Of a stretch of DNA of 64,000 nt, positions 35,125 to 44,012 are shown in pieces. A program made the translations under genes and the position numbers. The notes under the pieces are model-generated. The model was not told the origin of the DNA. It saw only the letters and a list, made by a program, of their open reading frames with translations, and made no database searches. The DNA is from an uncultured Dokdonia sp. (GTDB lineage Bacteria; Bacteroidota; Bacteroidia; Flavobacteriales; Flavobacteriaceae): the NCBI GenBank assembly GCA_947503305.1, contig CANNDF010000006.1:186001-250000 (forward strand). Reading direction: 5' to 3'. Positions within the stretch are counted from its first letter, which is position 1, and each line of letters begins with the position of its first letter.

Positions 35125-36126
35125 ATGAATGTAAGAAAATACTATGTTGTATTGGCTCTCTTTTTTGCGCAGTATGCATTTGCTCAAGAAGGGATTCCTG
35201 TATATTTAGATTATTTGCAGGATAATTTATATTTGCTTCACCCATCTATGGCGGGTGCATCAAAGACTGCTAAGCTTAGAGGTACCGCTAGAAGTCAGTG
35301 GGCTGGGGTGGAAGATTCTCCTGCATTACAGACCGCTAGTCTTAATGGTAGAGTAGGAGAACGTGTAGGAGTAGGAGGAATTCTTTTTAATGATAGTAAT
35401 GGGTTCTTTTCTCAACAGGGTGTCTATGCTACATTTGCATATCATTTATTATTGTCTCGTAATTATGTAGAGCTTAATCAATTATCTTTTGGGATAAGTT
35501 TAGGAGTTCTGCAAGGGAAGCTTGATGAAACAAACTTTGACTTAACAGATTTTGATCCAGTTATTGCAGGTATAGAACAATCGGATTCATATGTAAATGT
35601 TGATTTTGGTGTTTCTTATAATTTCTTAGATTTCTCTGCACATTTTACAGTAAAGAATGCGTTGCCTATGGATAGAGATATTTTTTCTGAAAATTTTGAG
35701 CCAAATAACCAGCGTCGATACTTATTTTCTCTAGCCTATGTAATTACTCCCAATTTTAGTGATTGGAGTTTTCAACCCTCTATATTATTCCAAGCGACAG
35801 AACGCACTAGTGAAGCTACTTTTGATCTTAATGCTAAAGCGTTTTATAAATTAGATTGGGGTAAATTATGGGGAGGTTTATCCTATAGAAGAAGTTTAGA
35901 TGGAGCCGAGTTTACTCCTAATGGAGAGAGCGTAGATAGTCAGCAATTACAATATATTACACCTTTCGTAGGTGGGGCTTATGATCGTTTTATATTTGGA
36001 TACACATATTCATATCAAAGTAACTCTGTTGTACTTACAAATGGTGGTTTTCACCAAGTGACGTTAGGATATAATCTAGGAGATAATAAAGATCCTTATG
36101 ACTGTAATTGTCCAGCTGTAAACTAA
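35125..36126 (+). CDS. PorP/SprF family type IX secretion outer-membrane protein
   Basis: 333 residues with signal peptide MNVRKYYVVLALFFAQYAFAQ and a beta-barrel. Family signatures are YLLHPSMAGASKTAKLRGTARSQW near the N-terminus, VGVGGILFNDSNGFFS, and a C-terminal strand with GFHQVTLGYNLG. SprF-type members are needed to surface-anchor particular adhesins and usually sit beside their adhesin gene; here the only near neighbour is the 92-residue secreted protein. A long inverted-repeat terminator follows. Confidence 0.94.
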   Translation: MNVRKYYVVLALFFAQYAFAQEGIPVYLDYLQDNLYLLHPSMAGASKTAKLRGTARSQWAGVEDSPALQTASLNGRVGERVGVGGILFNDSNGFFSQQGVYATFAYHLLLSRNYVELNQLSFGISLGVLQGKLDETNFDLTDFDPVIAGIEQSDSYVNVDFGVSYNFLDFSAHFTVKNALPMDRDIFSENFEPNNQRRYLFSLAYVITPNFSDWSFQPSILFQATERTSEATFDLNAKAFYKLDWGKLWGGLSYRRSLDGAEFTPNGESVDSQQLQYITPFVGGAYDRFIFGYTYSYQSNSVVLTNGGFHQVTLGYNLGDNKDPYDCNCPAVN

Positions 36127-36134
36127 ATTAATAA

Positions 36135-36189
36135 CAATACAAACAAAAAAGCTCGATTGAATTTCAATCGAGCTTTTTTGTTTGTATTG
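36135..36189. terminator. Bidirectional terminator, 55-base perfect inverted repeat
   Basis: 27-base arms are perfectly complementary around a single central T. The inner arm is GCTCGATTGAA/TTCAATCGAGC, and the outer parts are A-rich and T-rich runs that serve as T-tracts in both directions. It sits between convergent porP/sprF and ompA genes. Confidence 0.93.
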
Positions 36190-36195
36190 AAGGGA

Positions 36196-37059
36196 TTAGT
36201 TAGTTGCCATCAGAGCAAGAAATTTATCTAGATTTGGTAATATAATGATACGCGTTCTTCTATTGATAGCCATATTTTCTTTACTATCATTAGGTACCAA
36301 AGGCGCATAACTACTTCTGCCAGCAGCAATTAATTTTGATGGATTTACATTATAAGTATTCTGTAATTCTCGAATTATAGACGTTGCACGTTCTACACTA
36401 AGTTCCCAATTATCTTTTACATATGCTCCTTTTTTAACGGTACGACCATCTGTATGCCCTTCTACCATTACTTCGATAGCAGGTTCTGAATTTACTACGT
36501 TTGCAATACGTTTTAGAAGATCAGTCGCTTCTTTATTTACTTTATAACTGCCAGATTTGAATAATAATTTGTCTGAAATAGAGATCATTACTACGGTCTC
36601 TTTTATATCTATGGCTATATCATCAGTTGAGATGTCTTCTGTAATATCACGATCTAAATTGCGCTTTAGATTATATGAGATAGCTATATTCATAGAATCT
36701 TCAAGAGTGCGGGCTTGTTTTAATTGATTTTGATCTACTTTTTCTAATGTTGAAATTAATTGTTGTTTTGTGTCATTTGAGATAACAGATCCATTTTTAG
36801 ATATTGTCAATTTAGCATTACTCTCAACATTTAATTGATCGTTTATATCTTTTAGGGAATTAATTTTATTGTTATAATCAACCACACGATTTTGAATCGT
36901 ATTGTACTTAGATTCAATTTCTTCTTTTTCTACTTGAGTTTTTGTAAGTGTTACTCGGGTATTGTCATATTGAGATTGTAATTCAACGTATTTCTTTTTT
37001 GAAACGCAAGAGCTTAGTGTTACTACTATACCTATTGCAATAATGAGATGTTTTTTCAT
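36196..37059 (-). CDS. OmpA family peptidoglycan-binding lipoprotein
   Basis: 287 residues. Lipoprotein signal ending VVTLSSC (Cys18), a coiled-coil region (about 22-85), then an OmpA-like domain (about 165-280). The peptidoglycan-contact motif is VEGHTDGRTV, with ELSVERATSIIREL, AAGRSSYAPL and NRRTRIIILP. It tethers the outer membrane to peptidoglycan. Its stop is 6 bases from the shared bidirectional terminator. Confidence 0.95.
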   Translation of the reverse strand: MKKHLIIAIGIVVTLSSCVSKKKYVELQSQYDNTRVTLTKTQVEKEEIESKYNTIQNRVVDYNNKINSLKDINDQLNVESNAKLTISKNGSVISNDTKQQLISTLEKVDQNQLKQARTLEDSMNIAISYNLKRNLDRDITEDISTDDIAIDIKETVVMISISDKLLFKSGSYKVNKEATDLLKRIANVVNSEPAIEVMVEGHTDGRTVKKGAYVKDNWELSVERATSIIRELQNTYNVNPSKLIAAGRSSYAPLVPNDSKENMAINRRTRIIILPNLDKFLALMATN

Positions 37060-37156
37060 TTTTTAAATTCTTAATTTTTAATAGCTATTTGATTTTATAG
37101 CATTTTGTTATTTCTTTATATACGCTTTAGGTAGATATATGGTTGTTTTTAAATTT

Positions 37157-37188
37157 AAAAAAGCACACCTTTTTTAGATGTGCTTTTG
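37157..37188 (-). terminator. Terminator after the VWA gene
   Basis: Stem AAAAGCACA/TGTGCTTTT with an 11-base loop and A/T-runs on both sides. It lies about 22 bases past the VWA stop on the minus strand and upstream of the OmpA gene. Confidence 0.8.
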
Positions 37189-37209
37189 GTATTCTTTAAA
37201 GATGAAGTT

Positions 37210-38367
37210 TTATTCCCAAGTGTAATTTTTTTTCTGTGCCTGGGTTTTAATGGCTTCTATCATAGCATTACGCAATTCATTATCTTTTGCAGTAGTTTTT
37301 GTAGCAACGTATTCTAGACGCTTTTTATTTAGTTGAGCAATTTCATTTTGTATTTCTTCTCTTTCTTTTCGTTTTCCTTCAATGTAATTTTGTATTTCTT
37401 CTTTTGATTTCCCTTTAAGCTCGTCAGGGAGATCAGTGTCTTTTAACTTTTCATAACTAAAATCTTCTTGCTCTTCTGCATCTACAAGATCCCAGCTGCT
37501 ATTTTTATAGAAATGGGAGCTTTTACTTACGGTTCTTTTTACAGCATTTGCTTCTCCATAGGCACTTGCATTATCGTCTTGTTCTAATTGTAGTGCTATT
37601 TTACTTCGCCCTAGAGCGCCATAGCTTACATATGTTTTATTAAGAGCTTTATTTTTTTCTAATATGGCTTGGTCGTATGGAGAAGGTATATGGACCGTAC
37701 GCTTGTCATGATTAATAGCAATGTAATCCCCTTTTGCGAGATCGGCACCATCTTTCCATTGTGTCTGTACACCAGTATTATAATCTCCACAAAAAATAGT
37801 ATTGATTGTGACATCTTTTTCACAAGCATTAGATGCAGCATCTTGATATCGCACAGGCCCTTGAGTAAAAGGTTCGTTACCTGCGATAAAGATAAAGTTA
37901 AGGTCATTTTTTTGCTCCCCCCAATCTAGTTGATCTAGTGAAACTTGAATAACTTTTCCGCAATATTCATTTCCTCCATTAGTAGTTAATCCAAATAAAT
38001 GTTTTGAGATTTCGTCTAGGTCATTACTAAATGAGTTTACTTGTCGTATATATCCTTCCTTTGCATTAAGACTGTCATTTCCATATTCGTATAAGGCAAT
38101 TTGTAATAAAGGCTTATTTTCATTTCCACATTTTGCATACGATAACTCATTAACAAGCTCCCATAGTTGAGCTTTTGCTTGATCAATAAGACCGTCCATG
38201 CTATTTGATGTGTCTAGTAAAAGTGCCACTTTAATTACATTGGTGTCAGGCTCTATATGCGTAGTTGTTTTGTTATAATCTTCTATAGTAATAGTTGAAT
38301 AATTACTTCCATAACTTTGAGAAATTATGAGAGTTAATCCTAAAAACAAGAAATATACAGTTTTCAT
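37210..38367 (-). CDS. Secreted VWA domain protein
   Basis: 385 residues with signal peptide MKTVYFLFLGLTLIISQSYG. A von Willebrand factor A domain (about 44-230) has a MIDAS metal motif DTSNSMDG, plus TTNGGNE and FIAGNEPF. The C-terminal third is a charged helical region with KGKSKEEIQNYIEGKRKERE. VWA domains bind protein partners through a metal ion; the partner is unknown. No exact -7 box was found in the 210-base divergent gap to the kinase gene. Confidence 0.9.
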   Translation of the reverse strand: MKTVYFLFLGLTLIISQSYGSNYSTITIEDYNKTTTHIEPDTNVIKVALLLDTSNSMDGLIDQAKAQLWELVNELSYAKCGNENKPLLQIALYEYGNDSLNAKEGYIRQVNSFSNDLDEISKHLFGLTTNGGNEYCGKVIQVSLDQLDWGEQKNDLNFIFIAGNEPFTQGPVRYQDAASNACEKDVTINTIFCGDYNTGVQTQWKDGADLAKGDYIAINHDKRTVHIPSPYDQAILEKNKALNKTYVSYGALGRSKIALQLEQDDNASAYGEANAVKRTVSKSSHFYKNSSWDLVDAEEQEDFSYEKLKDTDLPDELKGKSKEEIQNYIEGKRKEREEIQNEIAQLNKKRLEYVATKTTAKDNELRNAMIEAIKTQAQKKNYTWE

Positions 38368-38562
38368 TTTATGTGTTTTTTTGATGAATATGCGATAAAA
38401 GTATAATCAACAAAATCTATTAAAAAGTGATACTGTGGGAACTCCTTATTTGAATGAGGGAACATATACTATTAATGAGGCAATAGGACGGATATACTCT
38501 TAAAATAGTCTTTTGGCAAAGGTTTAATAAGATTAGCATTTTTTGATCTTGCTTTTTTCTAG

Positions 38563-38570
38563 TAAGTTTG
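38563..38570 (+). promoter_or_regulatory. -7 box directly before the sensor kinase gene
   Basis: TAAGTTTG is an exact TAnnTTTG match with TTTG at 38542-38545 (17-base spacer) as -33 box. It ends only 7 bases before the ATG, so the transcript would begin at or next to the start codon. Confidence 0.65.
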
Positions 38571-38577
38571 GTCTCAA

Positions 38578-40785
38578 ATGAAAAAACAAACGTTTCTATA
38601 TAGTGTATATGTGCTTCTTTTCACATTGTTTTTTGGAAACCATATATATGCACAAGAGAACTCTGTCCTTTCAAAGAAAAGTCGGGCTGTTTATACAATT
38701 AGGGGAAGTGTATTAGATATGCAATCACTAAAACCTGTGGCACGTGTAAATGTGGAAGTAACAGGAGGCGATTATACGACTACAACTCAGGATGGAGAAT
38801 TTAGAATACGGGCACGTATAGGAGATGAATTAGTTATTCGAAGTACAGATTTTCAAACAGTATACTATACCATAAAAGATGAGCAGCGTATACGCATAGA
38901 AGTTCAGCCAGTATCTGATAATATATTAGACCTTGATGATGATCTGGAAGAAGAAGAAATTACCCTTGGTTTTGAAGATTATATGCAACTTGCTGAAGAG
39001 ATTTATAAGACAGATGCATCTAAGGGAGTAGATAATGTAGCCCTAGCGCTGGCAATAGACGGTATAACCAATGCGCAAAGAGCAGATGCATTTTTGTTAC
39101 TTGGAGACATATACACGCAATGGAAACAATATGATCTTGCAGTAGCAAATTATGTTTCAAGCCTTAAAAATCAGAACAGGCTTTCTACAGAAATTATCTT
39201 AGCGAAAGGGTATTATAATAATAAGAATTATCAAGAGAGTATCGATTTATATATAGAGATTCTCAATAAAAAAATAGCTTTTGATCAAAATCTAATAGTA
39301 CTAGAGGGATTAGGTGACACCTATTTAGCAACAGGGAGTTACGAAAATGCAATTCAACAGTATTCTGCAGCCGAAGAAATTGCAAAGACCTCAGATATTA
39401 TTTCTATAGCGGCAAGATTAAATGCAAAAATTGCAGATGCATATGATAGAAGTGGAGTTGATCAACAAGCAATTACGTATTATGATCAAGTGTTAGAATT
39501 ATCTACTCAGGAAAATTCAGAAAGTGCCTCAAGATCTAAAGTAAAAGTTGCTGACTACTATAATAAAACTAAGTCCTATGACGATGAGATCACGTTAAGA
39601 AAAGAAGCATTAGAAGGGTTAAGAAATGTAAATACAGATTCTATTTCTAATGATGATATTCTTACTTCTCAAAAGCAAAATTATAAAATTGCAAATGCAT
39701 ATGCAGCCCAAGAAAAATATGATGATGCAATTCCATTTTTTGAAAAAAGTATTGCAGAGGCTATAGATAAAGAAGATATAATTGTAGAGAAAGACGCCAG
39801 GCGTCGCCTTTCAGAGTTATATAGAGATCAAGGGAATTTTGAAAAAGCTGTAGAGAGCTATGAACGTTATAAAGCCCTCGTTGATGAAGGATATGCTCGT
39901 AAAGAACAAGAAATTGCGCAAGCCTCTCGATTCAGTAAAGATATTACTGAAAAACAAAATAGAATTCTCAGCTTAGAAAAAGATAGAGAACTTAATGAAG
40001 GAAGGTATAAGCTTGCATTTCAAGAACAAGAGTTGGCAAATGCTAGAGATAACAAACAAAAACTGATTATTGGTTCTTTAGCAGTCGTTACCCTTTTATT
40101 ATTGATAACTGCTTTTGCAATGTTTCGAAGTTCAAAACAACAGAAATATGCCAATAATCTCCTCGCACTTAAGGGGCTAAGATCACAGATGAACCCTCAT
40201 TTTATATTTAATGCATTGAACTCAGTAAATAGTTTTATTGCGACAAGTGATGAGCGTACAGCTAATAAATATCTTTCTGATTTTTCGAGTTTAATGCGAG
40301 CAGTATTAGAAAATAGTGAGGAAGATTTTATACCCCTTTCTAGTGAGATAGAATTGATTAAAAAATACACAATGCTTGAGCATTTTAGATTTAAGGATAA
40401 GTTTGATTATACACTTACTATAGATGATAATCTTAATGTTGATACATTTCAAATCCCTCCTATGTTATTACAACCTTATGTAGAAAATGCGGTGTGGCAT
40501 GGGATGCGATATAAAGAAGAAAAAGGATTATTACATATTTACTTTGGACAGCAAGATGAAAATACAGCAATCATTTCTGTAACTGATGATGGAATAGGTA
40601 GGAAGCGTAGTAAGGCTATGAAAACGGAGAATCAAAAGAAACAGAAATCAAAAGGGATGGGTAATATAAAGAAGCGTATTGCGATCCTTAATGAGATGTA
40701 TGGTGACAGGATTGATGTTGCTATAACTGATGTATTTGAAAATGGAGAAGGCACCAAAGTGACATTAATTATTAAAAAAGATTAA
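38578..40785 (+). CDS. LytS-type sensor histidine kinase with carboxypeptidase-regulatory and TPR domains
   Basis: 735 residues: signal peptide (1-25), a CarboxypepD_reg-like beta domain (about 40-105, IRGSVLDMQSLKPVARVNVEV), a series of TPR repeats (about 165-455), a coiled coil, one membrane helix (about 498-516), then the LytS kinase core with phospho-acceptor motif QMNPHFIFNALNSVNSF (His541) and ATPase N-box QPYVENAVWHG plus VTDDGIGRKRS. The sensory part is periplasmic. The response regulator follows one base after the stop. The ligand is unknown. Confidence 0.95.
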   Translation: MKKQTFLYSVYVLLFTLFFGNHIYAQENSVLSKKSRAVYTIRGSVLDMQSLKPVARVNVEVTGGDYTTTTQDGEFRIRARIGDELVIRSTDFQTVYYTIKDEQRIRIEVQPVSDNILDLDDDLEEEEITLGFEDYMQLAEEIYKTDASKGVDNVALALAIDGITNAQRADAFLLLGDIYTQWKQYDLAVANYVSSLKNQNRLSTEIILAKGYYNNKNYQESIDLYIEILNKKIAFDQNLIVLEGLGDTYLATGSYENAIQQYSAAEEIAKTSDIISIAARLNAKIADAYDRSGVDQQAITYYDQVLELSTQENSESASRSKVKVADYYNKTKSYDDEITLRKEALEGLRNVNTDSISNDDILTSQKQNYKIANAYAAQEKYDDAIPFFEKSIAEAIDKEDIIVEKDARRRLSELYRDQGNFEKAVESYERYKALVDEGYARKEQEIAQASRFSKDITEKQNRILSLEKDRELNEGRYKLAFQEQELANARDNKQKLIIGSLAVVTLLLLITAFAMFRSSKQQKYANNLLALKGLRSQMNPHFIFNALNSVNSFIATSDERTANKYLSDFSSLMRAVLENSEEDFIPLSSEIELIKKYTMLEHFRFKDKFDYTLTIDDNLNVDTFQIPPMLLQPYVENAVWHGMRYKEEKGLLHIYFGQQDENTAIISVTDDGIGRKRSKAMKTENQKKQKSKGMGNIKKRIAILNEMYGDRIDVAITDVFENGEGTKVTLIIKKD

Positions 40786-40786
40786 A

Positions 40787-41524
40787 ATGCTACAGCTTAA
40801 AACAATTATAGTAGAAGATGAACAGACAAGTCGGGATATCCTACGGGCATACCTTGAGAAATACTGCCCTAAAGTAAAAGTTGTAGGAGAAGCGTCTAAT
40901 ATTGAAGAAGCACTTGCATTGATACGTAATAAAACACTTGACCTTGTTTTTTTAGATGTAGAAATGCCTCATGGTAACGCTTTTGATCTTTTAGAGCAAG
41001 TAGGAGATCGTAGTTTTGAAACGGTCTTTGTAACTGCCTATAATCAATATGCAATAGAAGCTCTTAATATGCATGCTTCTTATTATTTGTTAAAACCGGT
41101 ATCTATAGATGAACTTATCAAAGCAGTAGATTATGTGGTAGCAATTAAGGAGAAAGAAATGGCATTAGAAAATAAACTGCTTGTTTCACAAACTACTGGG
41201 AAGGATGGAAAAATAACAATTCCTGTACAAGATGGATTTGAGGTCTTAGAAGTATCATCTATTTTATATTGTCAAGCAGATGATAATTACACGCAAATCT
41301 ACTTGATGAACGGAAAGAAAAAATTAGTGAGTAAAACACTTAAATATTTTGATGAAGCCCTCGTTGATTTTGGCTTTGCTAGAGTCCATAAATCATATGT
41401 TGTTAATGTAAATGAGATTACGGGATATAGAAAAGGAAAAGGGGGATCTGTTGTTTTAAGTAGTGGTAAAGAAGTAATGGTATCTGCATCTCAAAAAGCA
41501 AATTTATTATCTCATTTTAAGTAA
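40787..41524 (+). CDS. LytTR family response regulator
   Basis: 245 residues. A receiver domain (1-120) has acidic pocket VEDE and phospho-acceptor Asp57 in LVFLDVEMP. A LytTR DNA-binding domain (about 140-245) has ILYCQADDNYTQIYL and FARVHKSYVVNVNEI. Partner of the adjacent kinase; LytTR proteins bind direct repeats upstream of their targets, which cannot be identified here. It converges with murI, with its stop adjoining the murI stop. Confidence 0.97.
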   Translation: MLQLKTIIVEDEQTSRDILRAYLEKYCPKVKVVGEASNIEEALALIRNKTLDLVFLDVEMPHGNAFDLLEQVGDRSFETVFVTAYNQYAIEALNMHASYYLLKPVSIDELIKAVDYVVAIKEKEMALENKLLVSQTTGKDGKITIPVQDGFEVLEVSSILYCQADDNYTQIYLMNGKKKLVSKTLKYFDEALVDFGFARVHKSYVVNVNEITGYRKGKGGSVVLSSGKEVMVSASQKANLLSHFK

Positions 41525-42346
41525 TCAAAAATCTTTATATTGTGTTTTTAATACTATGTTTTTAGGTAAAAGTTCGCTTTCGCGAAAGCGAACCATAATT
41601 CTATCTAAAGTCTCAATACGAGCATTAGAATATAAACGATGCATTGTATGATCTTGAATTGTGTTTTTTGAAAGCAACCCGTGTTGTGTTAATACTGTTT
41701 TTGTCTGCTTTGCAACAGCTTCTCCAGAATCTATAATGGTAACGCCATATGGAAGGATTTCTTTAATAATAGGGGCTAAGAATGGATAATGGCTACATCC
41801 CAATACAAGGTAATCTATATTTGCTTTGATCATAGGAGCAAGATAAGTGATGAGCAACTCTTTTATTTCCGAACTATCCATCTTTCCCTGTTCAATCAAT
41901 GGTACAAGCCCAGTACCAATTACCTCTATAACGTCAATTTCCTGAGTATAACGTTCGGAAGTAACAGAAAATAAAGAGCTGTTTAAAGTGCCTTTTGTAG
42001 CAAGAATACCAATGGCTTTATTTTGAGATTGAAGAGCAGCTGGTTTAATAGCAGGTTCTATACCTATAAAAGGTACTTCGTAGTTTGCTCTCAAATATTC
42101 AATAGCATTTGTTGTGGCAGTATTACATGCTACAACGATGATTTTTGCTCCTAGATCCAAAAGAACTTCTGTGTTTTTAATACACAATTGGATAATTTCT
42201 TCCTTAGGCTTTGCTCCATAGGGAGCATATTTGCTATCTGCTAGATAAATAGAAGATTCTTGAGGTAATAGTTGTATAATCTCTCTCCATATAGAAGTAC
42301 CTCCTACACCACTATCAAATACGCCTATAGGATTATTGTATTGCAT
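41525..42346 (-). CDS. murI: Glutamate racemase
   Basis: Makes D-glutamate for peptidoglycan in the cytoplasm. 273 residues with the two catalytic cysteines in VVACNTATTNA (Cys74) and VLGCSHYPFL (Cys184), plus FDSGVGGTSI and the dinucleotide-like DSKYAPYGAKP segment. The C-terminal tail includes F-R-E-S-E, encoded by a 22-base perfect palindrome copy. Last gene of the envelope block, separated from ompH by a terminator. Confidence 0.97.
   Translation of the reverse strand: MQYNNPIGVFDSGVGGTSIWREIIQLLPQESSIYLADSKYAPYGAKPKEEIIQLCIKNTEVLLDLGAKIIVVACNTATTNAIEYLRANYEVPFIGIEPAIKPAALQSQNKAIGILATKGTLNSSLFSVTSERYTQEIDVIEVIGTGLVPLIEQGKMDSSEIKELLITYLAPMIKANIDYLVLGCSHYPFLAPIIKEILPYGVTIIDSGEAVAKQTKTVLTQHGLLSKNTIQDHTMHRLYSNARIETLDRIMVRFRESELLPKNIVLKTQYKDF
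41572..41593. repeat. Dispersed palindrome, coding copy 10
   Basis: A perfect 22-base palindrome: core GCTTTCGCGAAAGC (41576-41589) with GTTC/GAAC flanks. It lies inside the 3' end of murI and is read F-R-E-S-E. Confidence 0.93.
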
Positions 42347-42357
42347 AGGTCTAAAAT

Positions 42358-42391
42358 AAAAAACTGCCTTTCAAATGAAGGCAGTTTTTAG
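42358..42391 (-). terminator. Terminator between ompH and murI
   Basis: Stem AAACTGCCTT/AAGGCAGTTT with a short loop; on the minus strand it is followed by TTTATTTTAG. It lies about 40 bases past the ompH stop. Confidence 0.85.
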
Positions 42392-42427
42392 TAAATCTTT
42401 ATATAAAATAAAATTTATAGTATTTTT

Positions 42428-42943
42428 TTAGATACCTAAATCTGCTTTTACATCATTCATAAGATCATAACCATCGGCCATAATTACTCCAGCGGCTCCT
42501 GGTGTAGAGTCTAATACAAACTGATATCCTTTTGCTCTTGCTACTTTTTGAATCGCAACACGAGCTTGTTCAAGTATTGGTTTTAACAAATCTTGTTCTT
42601 TAGTACGAAGATCAGTATATGCATTTTGCTCATACTCATTAATTTTCTGAATAGTTTCTTGTACTTCTTTTTGACGAGCAATATTAGTTTCGTCAGTTTG
42701 TGTTTCTACTTCACGACCATATCTTTCTGAAGTCTTCTGAAGCTCAGTTCTCATTTCTGTTAATTGCGCTTGATACGATTTTTGAAGCTTTTCTAATTCT
42801 GCATTTGCTCCTTTGTAACTTGGCATAGCTTCTACTAATGCTTGTGTATTAATATGCGCAATTTTTGAATCTTGTGCTTGTACGGCACTTGTCATTCCTA
42901 TGACTAGTGCTATAGCTACTAATACCGTTTTCATGTGTTTCAT
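42428..42943 (-). CDS. OmpH/Skp family periplasmic chaperone 1
   Basis: 171 residues from ATG 42943 (MKHMKTVLVAIALVIG; the open frame also reaches a weak TTG at 42952, and ATG 42934 is possible). A signal peptide ends VQAQ; the body is a long charged coiled coil (about 50-130) between the two short beta segments of the Skp fold (IAHINTQALVEAMP and YQFVLDSTPGAAGV). Skp trimers hold outer-membrane proteins in the periplasm for BamA. 42 bases downstream of the second OmpH gene. Confidence 0.94.
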   Translation of the reverse strand: MKHMKTVLVAIALVIGMTSAVQAQDSKIAHINTQALVEAMPSYKGANAELEKLQKSYQAQLTEMRTELQKTSERYGREVETQTDETNIARQKEVQETIQKINEYEQNAYTDLRTKEQDLLKPILEQARVAIQKVARAKGYQFVLDSTPGAAGVIMADGYDLMNDVKADLGI

Positions 42944-42985
42944 TGTAATCAAATTAAAGTTAAGTGTTATAAAAATATAGGGTTA

Positions 42986-43972
42986 TTAAATACCTCCGTC
43001 CCCATCTGTTCCTGGAGGTTTATTTGCTCTGTTTTTTCTGGCTTCTAAAATAGAATCTCTTCTCGCTTTTCTAGCTCTAATTATAGAGTCTTTTCTACGT
43101 GCGCGCTCTTCTATTAATGCTTTTTGTCTAGCTTTAGGATCTATTTCTTCTCCATCTGCACTTTTAGAAGTTTCTCCTCTTTTACTAGCACGGGCATCTG
43201 CTATTGAATCTTTTCTACGTTGACGTTCTTCTAACAATCGTTGTCTTCTTTCTTCAAACTCTCTTTGACGCTCTTCTTTTTGAGCTTGACGTTGTTTTGC
43301 TCTTTCGTCTAAAGCAGCTTGACGCTCTGCTTTTTTATCTTCTATTGCACGTTGACGTTCTTGCGTTGCTTTATCTTGCTCAACTGTTTTAGCTTCATCT
43401 CTATCAAAAGAGTCTTCTTCTTTTTTGCTATTAATTTGTTTCCGTCTAGAGGCTCTTGTGATACTTCTTAATACTTGATCGCTTATATCATGTCTTTCGG
43501 CAGCATATAACATTACAACATCTGATGATTTGTCAAATACAAAATCATACTTTTTGTTTGCAGAAATTTCTTGAACGGCATTAAAAACTTGATCTTGTAC
43601 AGGTTCTATAAGTTGACGTCTTTGAATCGCAAGATCCCCTCCAGGTCCAAAACGTTTTTGTTGATATTCTAATATTTGATCTTCCTCAAACTTTATTTCT
43701 TCTTCTCGTTCTTCTATTAACTCTTTTGTGAGTAAGACACGTTCGTTCTGAAGTTGTTTTTTCATCTCTTCAACGTCACCTAACTTATTTTCTATCTCAC
43801 TCTTCCATTTATTTACTTTTCCATCTAATTGCCCAGATGCTTCTTTGAATTCAGGAACATTTTCTAGGATATAGTCCATATCAATATATCCTATACGTGT
43901 GTTACGTTGTGATTGAGCAACAAAGCTCATTAATACGAGCGATGTAAAAAGAAAAAAAACTTTTGTTTTCAT
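42986..43972 (-). CDS. OmpH/Skp family chaperone 2 with long basic RRKDSI-repeat tail
   Basis: 328 residues, about twice the normal length. Signal peptide to about residue 21 (VAQSQ), then the OmpH fold (IGYIDMDYILENVPEF, coiled coil to about 130, YDFVFDKSSDVVMLYAAERHD). From about 175 it adds a highly charged Arg/Glu tail with repeats RRKDSIADAR, RRKDSIIRAR and RRDSILEARK, and a Gly-rich end. Codon use looks like its neighbours. It lies 37 bases after bamA and has its own -7 box. The tail may bind nucleic acid, lipopolysaccharide or peptidoglycan; that is speculative. Confidence 0.93.
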   Translation of the reverse strand: MKTKVFFLFTSLVLMSFVAQSQRNTRIGYIDMDYILENVPEFKEASGQLDGKVNKWKSEIENKLGDVEEMKKQLQNERVLLTKELIEEREEEIKFEEDQILEYQQKRFGPGGDLAIQRRQLIEPVQDQVFNAVQEISANKKYDFVFDKSSDVVMLYAAERHDISDQVLRSITRASRRKQINSKKEEDSFDRDEAKTVEQDKATQERQRAIEDKKAERQAALDERAKQRQAQKEERQREFEERRQRLLEERQRRKDSIADARASKRGETSKSADGEEIDPKARQKALIEERARRKDSIIRARKARRDSILEARKNRANKPPGTDGDGGI

Positions 43973-44004
43973 ATTGGTTATAATAGCGTTAGAAATAATC
44001 GTGC

Positions 44005-44012
44005 CAAAATTA
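44005..44012 (-). promoter_or_regulatory. -7 box for the ompH pair, overlapping the bamA stop
   Basis: Reads TAATTTTG on the minus strand, an exact TAnnTTTG match 33 bases before the second ompH start. It overlaps the last codons of bamA, so the chaperone genes can be made independently. Confidence 0.6.

Noticed and set aside
43204-43392. Plus-strand hydrophobic open frame opposite the OmpH tail
   Set aside because: It is the reverse complement of the Arg/Glu-rich repeats, which makes a Leu/Val-rich frame by composition alone.
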